Assembly: GCA_017541275.1 (NCBI GenBank)
Contig: JAFXZM010000057.1
Span: 1 to 52,805, forward strand
From: Oscillospiraceae bacterium
Lineage (GTDB): Bacteria; Bacillota; Clostridia; Oscillospirales; Ruminococcaceae
DNA length: 52,805 nucleotides
Direction: 5' to 3'
Shown: piece by piece, positions 17,201-28,964 of the stretch
How the letters are laid out: every line of letters begins with the position of its first letter
Numbering within the stretch: the first letter of the stretch is position 1
The notes under the pieces: model-generated
Databases searched by the model: none
Told to the model about the DNA's origin: nothing
The model's input: only the letters and a program-made list of their open reading frames with translations
Translations under genes and position numbers: made by a program

Positions 17201-17690
17201 TGAGGCGATTGCGGAGGAAAAGGGCGAGCCGGTCAAGGCGCCCGCCTGCACCGTTGACATTCAGGTCGAGGCGCATATTCCGGAGCAATATATTACCAGT
17301 ATGACCTCGCGGCTCGAAATCTACCGCCGCATTGCACTGGTCGGAACGCCCGCCGACAAGACCGATATGATTGACGAGCTGATCGACCGCTTCGGAGAGC
17401 CGCCCCAGAGCCTTGTCAATCTCATTGACGCGGCACTTCTGCGCAATACCGCCGGCCGGCTCGGCATCTCGGAGATTTCCCAGAAGCGCGGCGCACTGTT
17501 CTTCTATGTCACCGCGCCGAACCCCAGACAGCTTTCCGCACTGATGCAGGCTTACTACGACCGCATTGCATTCAATGACAAAACCGCGCCGTATTATGTC
17601 GCGGTGCGGCTGAAAAAAGGCGAGCTTTCGGTCAGCCTGATGCGGGATGTGCTGCGTATTTTCGAGGAAAATACAGGAAAAACTGCCTAA
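14226..17690 (+). CDS. mfd: Transcription-repair coupling factor
   Basis: A 1154-residue DNA translocase that releases stalled RNA polymerase and recruits UvrA. The N-terminal UvrB-like module includes the FEW-type stretch RIEFWGDEIDSI near 190. The CarD-like RNA polymerase interaction domain lies at about 490-560 (GDLVVHAAHGIGRFKG). The SF2 motor has Walker A GDVGFGKTE near 640, DEEQ near 741, SATPIPRTL, a DILVCTTIIETGVDVPN motif and QLYQLRGRVGRS. A C-terminal regulatory domain closes the protein. The ATG at 14226 has TTGGAGG 5 nt upstream; an ATG 11 codons earlier lies in the terminator tail. Length and motifs are complete. Confidence 0.97.
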   Translation: MRFFTDAAAQIPALKELRRCMQKPVSPVSLTGVSHIHKAQLLLALSQDAPVTAVMADESAVRLLCEDINFMAGERVAYPYPAKELNFIAAAGISREYEQMRITALSALCRGECRVLAVSAEAAMQYTLPKAVLVQRTLRIAQGDSVDQAALTAQLAALGYVRTEQVDAPGQYAVRGAIFDIFSSQNPLPVRIEFWGDEIDSIGWFEPETQRRTDPVGEVLVAPAVEALPDAEQLAESLTELARTLRGKHADNMKQKLCADAEKLRAGLSLPDIDLYFPLLYGAAQPATVFDYCTGCIALLETGGLLDAWQGLDARYREEVRLMLEDGTICRRLAEYRLDANTVLMRAKEMPLCCMNAFLNSTNAFQFQKMLSVEATQNAPWGGSTRILTEDVQELCRRGYRVMVCGGTEKTLPILMQDLQNSGIACALADENSEAKPGAVLLMRSGLSAGFEYPAVQYACIAQSKAQSTVLKKRRFKKGQEIRALSEISEGDLVVHAAHGIGRFKGIRKLEMEGITKDYITIEYAGTDELYVPVTQLDLVSRYIGGKDDVNVRLNKLGSQEWQKTRTHVKKAVKDMAAELIRLYAAREKAKGFPFEPDDEIQHDFEERFPYIETNDQLRSVEEIKRDMERDRPMDRLLCGDVGFGKTEVAFRAALKCILSGKQCVILAPTTVLAHQHYETALRRFESVPVNIELLSRFRTKKQQTEILKKTANGTVDLLIGTHRLLSKDVKFAALGLAVIDEEQRFGVAHKERFKEAFHGVDMLTLSATPIPRTLNMALSGIRDMSVIEEPPQDRYPVQSFVLEYNAGLIVQAIQRELKRGGQVYYIHNRVETIMQCAGKLQEMLPDARIGYAHGKMSELEISEIWRRLVEHEIDILVCTTIIETGVDVPNVNTLILEQADRFGLSQLYQLRGRVGRSNRRAYAYFTYQPNRSLSEVAEKRLAAMREFTQFGSGFRIAMRDLEIRGADSILGGQQHGQMEQVGYEMYLKMLNEAIAEEKGEPVKAPACTVDIQVEAHIPEQYITSMTSRLEIYRRIALVGTPADKTDMIDELIDRFGEPPQSLVNLIDAALLRNTAGRLGISEISQKRGALFFYVTAPNPRQLSALMQAYYDRIAFNDKTAPYYVAVRLKKGELSVSLMRDVLRIFEENTGKTA

Positions 17691-17772
17691 ATTGCGCAAA
17701 AGCCGGCTTATGTTTGTGAATTATGCTGAATTTTAGCTGTAATCTTTTCGCAATGTTTGGCGCTTTCACGAA

Positions 17773-17802
17773 TAGACTTTTTCCGCCGGATAGTGCTATA
17801 AT
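17773..17802 (+). promoter_or_regulatory. Promoter of the cell-wall protein gene
   Basis: TAGACT (17773-17778), 18-nt spacer, TATAAT (17797-17802), with TGC immediately before the -10. Confidence 0.6.
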
Positions 17803-17859
17803 GAGGCTATAAACTTGTGCCGATCTATACGGCACAGCTATGTATGGAGGAAAGTAACA

Positions 17860-18552
17860 ATGAAAGTGAAATCTATTCTGGCAAGCCTCGGCGCTTGCGC
17901 TATCGCAATGAGTGCAATGGCACTTTCTGCTTCTGCAGCTATCACCAATGCGAACAGCGGCGAAAACTATTTGTTCCCGATTGTCGCAGATGAAGGAAAC
18001 AATCTTCCGGAAGGCTGCAAGCTGTCTGATGTCTACGGTTTCGAGGCAAAGTTTGACAAAGTTGCAGGTGAAAACGAGAACTGTGTCGGCGCTTTCTGCT
18101 GGCAGTCTGATTCCAACAACTGGGCACAGCACGAGTTCTGCCAGGAGGGCGGCGATAAGGACGTCTTCATCGGTTCCGACGGTACTGTGAAGTGGGTTTC
18201 TTCGGAAGCTCTGTTCCAGGACGGCGACACATGGGGCAAGGCATTTGTCGCTGAGTGGAACTGGGATAAACCGGATGCAGATCCGCCTGTAGAGGATAAT
18301 CAGATTGACTTTTCCGTTGTAAGCTTCAAGCTGCTTGACAAAGACGGCAACGTTCTGGGCGCAGCTCCGGCTGACGGCAACGAGACAACTACCACCACCA
18401 CGAAGGCAAACGGCGGCACCACGACCAAGGCTGCAAACGGCGGCAAGACAGCCACCACCGGCGCAAAGACCGGCGATGCAGGTGTCGGCGTAGCAGTCGG
18501 CCTTCTCGGTCTGGCAGGCGCAGCAGCAGTTGTTTCCCGCAAGAAGCACTGA
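17860..18552 (+). CDS. Secreted, C-terminally anchored protein with a beta-sandwich-like domain
   Basis: A 230-residue protein with a signal peptide (1-25, cut after ALSASA). A domain of about 130 residues with regularly spaced Trp (WQSDSNNWAQHEF, WNWDK) resembles carbohydrate-binding beta-sandwich modules of ruminococcal enzymes. A Thr/Gly-rich linker follows. The C-terminus has TGAKTGD, a hydrophobic Gly/Ala helix, and RKKH. This tail resembles a sortase signal with a non-canonical AKTGD in place of LPxTG. GGAGG lies 9 nt before ATG 17860. It is a single gene with its own promoter. Secretion is clear; the binding role is inference. Confidence 0.75.
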   Translation: MKVKSILASLGACAIAMSAMALSASAAITNANSGENYLFPIVADEGNNLPEGCKLSDVYGFEAKFDKVAGENENCVGAFCWQSDSNNWAQHEFCQEGGDKDVFIGSDGTVKWVSSEALFQDGDTWGKAFVAEWNWDKPDADPPVEDNQIDFSVVSFKLLDKDGNVLGAAPADGNETTTTTTKANGGTTTKAANGGKTATTGAKTGDAGVGVAVGLLGLAGAAAVVSRKKH

Positions 18553-18586
18553 TTTCCGCGTTTCCGCGATAGAAAAATGATGTACC

Positions 18587-18618
18587 CGAATGCCCTCTGC
18601 GACTGTAGGGGGCATTCG
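18587..18618 (+). terminator. Strong intergenic hairpin without T-run
   Basis: CGAATGCCC...GGGCATTCG with inner pairs including G-T gives about 14 bp around loop GACT. There is no T-run after it, so it may be a weak terminator or an mRNA-stabilising structure between the two secreted-protein genes. Confidence 0.45.
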
Positions 18619-18665
18619 CTGTAAACATGTTCCCATACACAAAAACCACTTAGGAGGAAACAATC

Positions 18666-19613
18666 ATGAAACTGAAAAAGGCACTTGCACTGATCTGTGC
18701 GCTCGCCTCTGTCGGCGTGTTCACCGCATGCAGCAGCGATTCGGGCAGCAGCACCGCGGATTCTTCCTCGTCTTCAGAGGCAGAAACCACCACTGAGGCC
18801 ACCACGACCGAGGCAGAGAAAACCACTACCACCGAGACCACAAAAGCAGCAGAGCCGGAGCCCGCTGCAATCGACGCGAATGCAATCACCTTTGATATTC
18901 CGTCCCTTTACACCGCAGAGGCAATGAACGATGACGGTGCTGCACCGACTACCGTCGAGGTCGTGAACCTGAACGGCGACAACAAGCTCCGCGTTCATGT
19001 TGACCGCGAGGACGAGACCAAGGATTTCCTTGTTCCGAAGGTGCTCATTCACCTGCCGGAGCTGATCGGCGTTGACAAGACCGGCGAGATCGACCACTTC
19101 TCTGTTGATTTCACCTGCATCTCCCGCGGACCGTTCGTCGGCGAGGACGGCACAGAAATGTCTGTGGTCGGCAACTTCCTGGGCACCCTCGGCGGCAATA
19201 TCGCTTCCGAGAAGGTCAAGGACGATGAGGGCAACCTCGTCCAGAATGACTGGGCACAGCAGGACTTCTCCTTCAACGATTGGGAAAATGCAGTCATGAA
19301 CTGGCATTTCGAGACCCAGACCCCGCTGCTCCCGACCAACAACTATGCCGCAAACGATGAGGGCGTCAATCTGCTCATCATGCGCTGGGGTCAGCCCAAT
19401 GCAGTCGATTTCTACATTGACAACCTCACGATTTACGATCATGACGGTAAGTCCATTCCGATCATCTATGACGCAGAGGCCAACAAGGTCGATGTCATTG
19501 AGGATGACGGCAAGCCGTTTGAGGTCACGGGCGGCGCACCTGCTGCCAATGAAGGCGCAGAAGGCGGCGAAGCAGCCGAGTCATCGGAAGCAGCCGAGTC
19601 CTCTGAGGAGTAA
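18666..19613 (+). CDS. Secreted lipoprotein with Thr/Glu-rich linker and C-terminal beta-sandwich-like domain
   Basis: A 315-residue lipoprotein: signal with lipobox FTAC (Cys22), a Ser/Thr/Glu linker to about residue 65, then a soluble domain of about 200 residues. The end of this domain, VDFYIDNLTIYDHDG, resembles the last strand of jelly-roll carbohydrate-binding modules. A Glu/Ala/Ser-rich acidic tail follows. No catalytic motif is seen. TTAGGAGG precedes the ATG. It may be cotranscribed with the preceding secreted protein across the 18587 hairpin. Carbohydrate binding is only inferred. Confidence 0.7.
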   Translation: MKLKKALALICALASVGVFTACSSDSGSSTADSSSSSEAETTTEATTTEAEKTTTTETTKAAEPEPAAIDANAITFDIPSLYTAEAMNDDGAAPTTVEVVNLNGDNKLRVHVDREDETKDFLVPKVLIHLPELIGVDKTGEIDHFSVDFTCISRGPFVGEDGTEMSVVGNFLGTLGGNIASEKVKDDEGNLVQNDWAQQDFSFNDWENAVMNWHFETQTPLLPTNNYAANDEGVNLLIMRWGQPNAVDFYIDNLTIYDHDGKSIPIIYDAEANKVDVIEDDGKPFEVTGGAPAANEGAEGGEAAESSEAAESSEE

Positions 19614-19624
19614 ATCAGTCATTC

Positions 19625-19659
19625 AATCCGCCTCTGTGTCACGCAGGGGCGGATTTTTT
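19625..19659 (+). terminator. Rho-independent terminator
   Basis: A 12-bp stem (AATCCGCCTCTG/CAGGGGCGGATT, one G-T pair) with a 7-nt loop runs directly into a run of T, downstream of the lipoprotein gene. Confidence 0.85.
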
Positions 19660-19679
19660 GTTATTTTTGCACAGAACGC

Positions 19680-19708
19680 TTGCAATTTTGCGCAATTTGT
19701 GGTATGAT
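19680..19708 (+). promoter_or_regulatory. Promoter of the hprK operon
   Basis: TTGCAA (19680-19685), 17-nt spacer, TATGAT (19703-19708). Confidence 0.65.
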
Positions 19709-19748
19709 AATAGTGATACCCTGCATACCAATCAAAGGAGGCTACACT

Positions 19749-20714
19749 ATGTCAGAAAAGCGTTTTACCGTCACGCTGAAGCAGATCATCGACGAATTCC
19801 GGCTGGAGGTGCTATATTGTCCCGGAGACCCCTCCGAGATTCTCATTTCTGAGAATGATATCACCAGACCCGGCCTTCAGCTCATGGGCTTTTATGAGTA
19901 TTTTAATCCTGAACGCATCCAGATCATCGGAAAAATGGAATTTGCATATCTTTCGACCATTGACGAAAAGGAGCGCGTCGAGCATCTGACCGCCCTCTTT
20001 GCGCAGCATATCAAATGCCTGTGCCTGAGCCGCGGCCTGCCCTGCTTTGCAGAGATGCTGACCCTTGCAAGACAGTTTTCCGTGCCGGTGCTCCGCACCT
20101 CGGAATCGACCTCGCACTTCACCACGAATATGCTCTCCTTCCTTAACCTGCACTTAGCGCCGCGCGTCACCAGACACGGTGTGCTTATAGAGATTTACGG
20201 CGAGGGCATCTTCATTACCGGAGAGAGCGGCGTCGGCAAGAGTGAATGCGCGATTGAGCTCGTCAAGCGCGGACACAGACTCGTCGCGGACGATGCCGTC
20301 GAGCTGCGCAAGGTCTCGAATACCAATCTTGTCGGCACATCACCGGAAAATATCCGCCACTTTCTGGAGCTCCGCGGCATCGGCATCATCAATGTCCGCA
20401 GACTGTTCGGCATGGGCGCCGTCAAATTGCAGCAGGAGATCGACATGATCATCGAGCTGGAGCCGTGGGATTCCAGCAAGGTCTACGACCGCATGGGCGT
20501 CGATGAGCAGTATGCGAATATTCTCGGCGTCAAGGTGCCGTCTATGACGATTCCGGTAAAGCCTGGCAGAAATACTGCCGTTATCATGGAGGTCGCCGCC
20601 ATGAACAGCCGCCAGAAGAAAATGGGCTATAATGCAACGGCAGAGCTTATGGCGCGCCTCGGCATGGAGGATGTCGCCGGGCAGGAAATCATCAAGGATT
20701 TTGATTCGTTCTGA
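19749..20714 (+). CDS. hprK: HPr kinase/phosphorylase
   Basis: A 321-residue bifunctional enzyme that phosphorylates HPr on Ser46 (ATP or PPi) and reverses this, controlling carbon catabolite repression. It shows the N-terminal domain, the P-loop GESGVGKSE, the LVADDAVELRK segment, and the HprK signature LRGIGIINVRRLFGMGAV. AAAGGAGG lies before ATG 19749; an upstream in-frame ATG at 19680 overlaps the promoter. It is the first gene of an operon hprK-PHP-murB-rapZ. Its stop shares one base with the next start. Confidence 0.96.
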   Translation: MSEKRFTVTLKQIIDEFRLEVLYCPGDPSEILISENDITRPGLQLMGFYEYFNPERIQIIGKMEFAYLSTIDEKERVEHLTALFAQHIKCLCLSRGLPCFAEMLTLARQFSVPVLRTSESTSHFTTNMLSFLNLHLAPRVTRHGVLIEIYGEGIFITGESGVGKSECAIELVKRGHRLVADDAVELRKVSNTNLVGTSPENIRHFLELRGIGIINVRRLFGMGAVKLQQEIDMIIELEPWDSSKVYDRMGVDEQYANILGVKVPSMTIPVKPGRNTAVIMEVAAMNSRQKKMGYNATAELMARLGMEDVAGQEIIKDFDSF

Positions 20715-21460
20715 TGAATACTGTACAGCATTTTCAGATTGCCGCCGATCTGCATACACATACAGTCGCTTCGACACACGGCTATTCAACGGTCACAGAA
20801 ATGGCGCAGGCGGCGCGGGAAACCGGCGTCCGACTGCTCGGCATCACCGACCACGGCCCCGCAATGCCCGATGCACCGCATCTCTGGCACTTCCATAACT
20901 ACAAGATTCTGCCGCATGAGATATGCGGCGTGCAGATGCTTTACGGTGTCGAGGCCAATATCATTGACGAATTCGGGCATCTTGACATGGATGAACAGGA
21001 GCTGTCGTTCTGCGAGTGGGTCATCGCGTCGTATCATACCGGCTGTGTGCAGTTTGACCGGACGCCTGCGCTTGTTTCGCAGGGCTACCGGATGGTCTGT
21101 GAAAACCCGCTGGTCGATGTGATCGGGCACCCGACGACCGTGATGTTTCCGTTTGATGATGAACCGGTGCTGAAATGCATCAGGGAGGCGGGCAAGCTCG
21201 TCGAGCTCAACGAAAGCTCGCTGCAATGGAAAAAGGGCGCACTCGAACAAGCAAGGGTGTTCTATGCGCTGTGCAAAAAGCACGAAATCCCGATTGTTTT
21301 GAATACCGATGCGCATTTTGCCGGACTGGTCGGAAAAACGCCGATTTCAGAGCAGCTTCTGCGCGATCTTGATTTTCCGAAGCGGCTGATCCGCAATCTC
21401 GATCCGGACTGGGTCGCAGAGACAGCACTGAAAAAAAGAAAGCTGTTGTCCCCGCACTGA
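20714..21460 (+). CDS. PHP-domain phosphoesterase (YcdX-like)
   Basis: A 248-residue PHP-fold protein with the metal-site motifs ADLHTHTVASTHGYST, ITDHGP, GVEANI, SYHTGC and NTDAHF. It is the YcdX-type phosphatase commonly found beside hprK/murB in Clostridia. The start overlaps the hprK stop (TGATG), so it is translationally coupled. The substrate is unknown; family members act on small phosphate esters. Confidence 0.85.
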   Translation: MNTVQHFQIAADLHTHTVASTHGYSTVTEMAQAARETGVRLLGITDHGPAMPDAPHLWHFHNYKILPHEICGVQMLYGVEANIIDEFGHLDMDEQELSFCEWVIASYHTGCVQFDRTPALVSQGYRMVCENPLVDVIGHPTTVMFPFDDEPVLKCIREAGKLVELNESSLQWKKGALEQARVFYALCKKHEIPIVLNTDAHFAGLVGKTPISEQLLRDLDFPKRLIRNLDPDWVAETALKKRKLLSPH

Positions 21461-21484
21461 GAATGCAGCACCCCCATAATAAAT

Positions 21485-21504
21485 CCATCGGAGATACCGC
21501 TTTC
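21485..21504 (+). repeat. Recurring intergenic motif, copy 1
   Basis: CCATCGGAGATACCGCTTTC, identical to 23420-23439; the identity extends three bases upstream. It lies in the gap between the PHP gene stop and murB. Confidence 0.8.
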
Positions 21505-21535
21505 ATCAATCAATGAACTGAAAGAGAGGATAAGA

Positions 21536-22456
21536 ATGCTGGATATACAGGAGCTGACGGCAGTCTGTCAGCAGTGCGGCGCGGAGCTTGCACCGGAGGT
21601 GCCGGTTTCCGGGCTGACAACCTTTAAGATCGGCGGGCCGTGCCGGGCACTGGTCACACTGCGAGACCGCGAAAGCGTCAGAACAGTCATCACATACCTG
21701 CGCGAACATCAGATTCCGTATTATCTGATCGGGCGCGGGAGCAATCTGCTCTGCCCCGACGAGGGCTATGACGGCGCAGTGCTGAAGCTCGGCGGCGGGC
21801 AGATGCAGCAGCTCAGTCTATCCGCGGACGGAACGGGCATTCACTGCGGCGCGGGGGTATCGCTGAAAAATCTCTGCCTCTTTGCGCTCGAAAACAGCCT
21901 CACCGGTCTGGAGTTCGCCTACGGCATCCCCGGCTCAGTCGGCGGTGCGGTGTATATGAATGCCGGCGCTTATGACGGTGAGGTATCACAGGTCATCAGC
22001 GCTGTCAATGCCTATCAGCCGGACGGTGCGGTTCACAGTCTGCCGAAGGACAGTCTTGATCTCAGCTACCGGCACAGCATTTTCTCCGAGCACCCGGAAT
22101 GGGTGATTCTGGATGCATATTTCACACTGAAAAAGGGTGAGCCCGATGCAATCCGCGCCAGAATGCAGGATTTGCTCGGCCGCAGGAAATCCAAGCAGCC
22201 GCTTGAATTTCCGAGTGCAGGCAGTACCTTTAAGCGGCCGGAGGGAAGCTATGCCTCGAAGCTGATTGACGAATGCGGACTGAAGGGATATACAGTCGGC
22301 GGCGCACAGGTCAGCGAGAAGCATGCGGGCTTTGTCATCAACCGCGGCGGCGCGACCTGCGCAGATGTCATTGCGCTCTGCGAGCATGTGCGGGAGACCG
22401 TGCAGGCGCAGACGGGCTTTGTGCTGGAGCTGGAGCCGGAGATCATGCACACCTGA
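21536..22456 (+). CDS. murB: UDP-N-acetylenolpyruvoylglucosamine reductase
   Basis: A 306-residue flavoenzyme that reduces enolpyruvyl-UDP-GlcNAc to UDP-MurNAc in the cytoplasmic stage of peptidoglycan synthesis. The FAD segment GRGSNLLCPDEGYDG and the GIPGSVGGAVYMNAGAYDGE stretch are conserved, with catalytic Ser230 in SAGSTFKRP and a C-terminal Glu in LELEPE. Length fits type II MurB. AGAGAGGA lies just upstream of the ATG. It is in an operon with hprK and rapZ. Confidence 0.96.
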   Translation: MLDIQELTAVCQQCGAELAPEVPVSGLTTFKIGGPCRALVTLRDRESVRTVITYLREHQIPYYLIGRGSNLLCPDEGYDGAVLKLGGGQMQQLSLSADGTGIHCGAGVSLKNLCLFALENSLTGLEFAYGIPGSVGGAVYMNAGAYDGEVSQVISAVNAYQPDGAVHSLPKDSLDLSYRHSIFSEHPEWVILDAYFTLKKGEPDAIRARMQDLLGRRKSKQPLEFPSAGSTFKRPEGSYASKLIDECGLKGYTVGGAQVSEKHAGFVINRGGATCADVIALCEHVRETVQAQTGFVLELEPEIMHT

Positions 22457-22496
22457 ATTAACAAGCGGTATCACCGCTGAGGGAGGTCAGACAGAT

Positions 22497-23376
<880 letters not shown>

Positions 23377-23378
<2 letters not shown>

Positions 23379-23415
23379 ACAGAGGCACTCCTGATATTCA
23401 GGAGTGCCTCTGTTT
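23377..23415. terminator. Perfect 18-bp hairpin ending the rapZ operon
   Basis: AAACAGAGGCACTCCTGA, loop TAT, and its exact complement. It starts within the rapZ stop codon. The T-run is only the TTT of the stem, and the symmetry suits both convergent genes. Confidence 0.75.
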
Positions 23416-23419
23416 GAAT

Positions 23420-23439
23420 CCATCGGAGATACCGCTTTC
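23420..23439 (+). repeat. Recurring intergenic motif, copy 2
   Basis: CCATCGGAGATACCGCTTTC, identical to the copy at 21485-21504. It lies 4 nt past the 18-bp hairpin. Confidence 0.8.
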
Positions 23440-23462
23440 TCTACAGACAAAAATACAATCTG

Positions 23463-25043
23463 TTAGCTGGTTTTTTTCTGTTTCCGACCGCGGACGACCA
23501 GGCCTGCGCAGACCAGCAGGCCGCCGAGGACGGCAGCGGGGATCCAGGCGCTTCCGGAGGGATGACCGGTTTCGCCGTGTCCCTTGAGGGTAGTGACCTC
23601 AGGTGCGGGCTCCGTATTTTCGGTATCGGGCAGGGGCTCACGGGAGATACCGGCAGTATCGGCGTACTGGACGGCGGCCTCAGCATTTGCATAGATGACC
23701 AGTTCATTCCGCAGCTTGTCGTATTTCCCGCCGGAATCATTTTTCGCATAGCCGAGGGCATAAGCGCCGATCTGGGTGAGGGTATCGGGCAAATAGATTT
23801 CCGTCAGGAACGGGCAGCCAAGGAAGCACTCAGCGCCGAGTGTTTCGAGCGAATGGCCGAGCCGGATATATTTGAGCGTTTTGCAGCCGGAGAATGCGCC
23901 GGATTCGATTGACCGGATATGATCGCCGAGAGTAGCGACCTGAAGCGAGGTGCAGTCCTGAAACGCATCAGCGCGGATTTCCTCAACGGAGTCGGTCAGC
24001 TTGACGGTTGTGATAACGGCATTTCCGGCGAAAGCGGATTCGCTGATGACGCGGACGCCGTCGGGGACTTCGGCGACGGTTTTCTTTCCGCGGAAGGTCA
24101 CGAGGTGATCGCCGAGGGTGACATAGTCGCCCTTTGCGTTTTTATACCATGCGGTATCAATGAGGGCATCGCCGGCGAGCTCATCGAGGGTATCGGACAG
24201 CGTAATCTCAGAGAGGCCGGTGCAGCCGGAGAAAGCGGCGTCCTGCACTCTGCGGACAGAGGAGGGCAGCTTCAGAATTTTGACCTCTGTGTGGTCAGCG
24301 AAGGCATAGGCAGCGATGGTTTTGACGGAGGAGGGAATTTCGGGCGCAGCGGAGCTGCCGCGGTATTGCAGCAGGATGCCGTCGCCGACGATGACCATAT
24401 CACCGGTCTGGCCGTTGAGGAAGGGCGTACCGGCGAAGGCATTTTTGCCGATTTCGCGGACATTTGCGCCGAGGAGGACGGTACTGAGCCGTTCGCAGCC
24501 GGAAAAAGCCTCCTCGCCGATGCGGACGCAGCCCTCAGGGATATCCATGCGCTGCAAAAAGGTGCAGTTGACGAAAGCGCGTTCGTCGATCTCCCGGACG
24601 GAGGCCGGTAGAATGACGGTATCGGCGTAGCAGTAGAGGAACGCGCGCTCACCGATTTTGGTAACAGTTTTCCCGTCGATCTGCTCAGGGATTGTGACAG
24701 TCAGCTCATCGCTTTCCCAGCGGTATTCGGTCAGACAGAGGGAGCCGTCCGGCAGCGCCTCATATTTGATTCTGGTCAGCGGGTCACTGATATTGACCTC
24801 ATGAAGCGTTGTCGTGACAGCCTCAGTCGTAGTGATTTCCGGTTCTGTAGCGGAAGTTGTTTCGGGCTCAGTCACAGTTGCCGCAGCCTCAGTCGGAGCG
24901 GTCGTAGATTCCGCGGCCGGAGCGGTTGTTGTTTCGGCCGGTACAGTTGTCGTTTCGGCAGATACAGGAGCGCATTGCATCAGGCAGACCGCAGCGGCAG
25001 CCGCAGAGATGAGCAGGGCATGCAAGCCTTTTCTCTTGTTCAT
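23463..25043 (-). CDS. BspA-like leucine-rich repeat surface protein
   Basis: A 526-residue protein with a signal peptide (cut after VSAE, about 30), a Thr/Glu/Ala-rich stalk (30-80), and about ten LRR_5 repeats (for example IGERAFLYCYADTVILPASV). A C-terminal membrane helix (AAVLGGLLVCAGLVV) is followed by a basic RGRKQKK end. It is probably membrane-anchored with the repeats outside. No LPxTG is seen. The start ATG is only 24 nt downstream of the rpoC terminator hairpin, leaving little room for a promoter, so expression may depend on read-through from rpoBC. Confidence 0.85.
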   Translation of the reverse strand: MNKRKGLHALLISAAAAAVCLMQCAPVSAETTTVPAETTTAPAAESTTAPTEAAATVTEPETTSATEPEITTTEAVTTTLHEVNISDPLTRIKYEALPDGSLCLTEYRWESDELTVTIPEQIDGKTVTKIGERAFLYCYADTVILPASVREIDERAFVNCTFLQRMDIPEGCVRIGEEAFSGCERLSTVLLGANVREIGKNAFAGTPFLNGQTGDMVIVGDGILLQYRGSSAAPEIPSSVKTIAAYAFADHTEVKILKLPSSVRRVQDAAFSGCTGLSEITLSDTLDELAGDALIDTAWYKNAKGDYVTLGDHLVTFRGKKTVAEVPDGVRVISESAFAGNAVITTVKLTDSVEEIRADAFQDCTSLQVATLGDHIRSIESGAFSGCKTLKYIRLGHSLETLGAECFLGCPFLTEIYLPDTLTQIGAYALGYAKNDSGGKYDKLRNELVIYANAEAAVQYADTAGISREPLPDTENTEPAPEVTTLKGHGETGHPSGSAWIPAAVLGGLLVCAGLVVRGRKQKKTS

Positions 25044-25066
25044 GTTTGATTCTAAACCTCACTTCA

Positions 25067-25101
25067 AAAAACGGGAACTCTTTCGCGGAGTCCCCGTTTT
25101 T
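25067..25101 (-). terminator. Terminator or attenuator after rpoC
   Basis: A hairpin (ACGGG-AA-CTC against GAG-TCCCCGT, one mismatch, flanked by A- and T-runs) lies between the rpoC stop (25120) and the LRR gene start (25043). On the minus strand it ends in six T. Confidence 0.75.
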
Positions 25102-25119
25102 GTGATTTGACAAAAGGGA

Positions 25120-28890
<3,771 letters not shown>

Positions 28891-28964
28891 AGCGTTCCCT
28901 CCTAATCTTTATACAGCGCGCTGCTGAGCAGCCGCAGGCAGAATATCATGGGCATCTGTATGAC

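Noticed and set aside
18480-18552. Canonical LPxTG sortase signal
   Set aside because: The tail has AKTGD, a hydrophobic helix and a basic end, but not LPxTG; anchoring by sortase is only possible, not shown.
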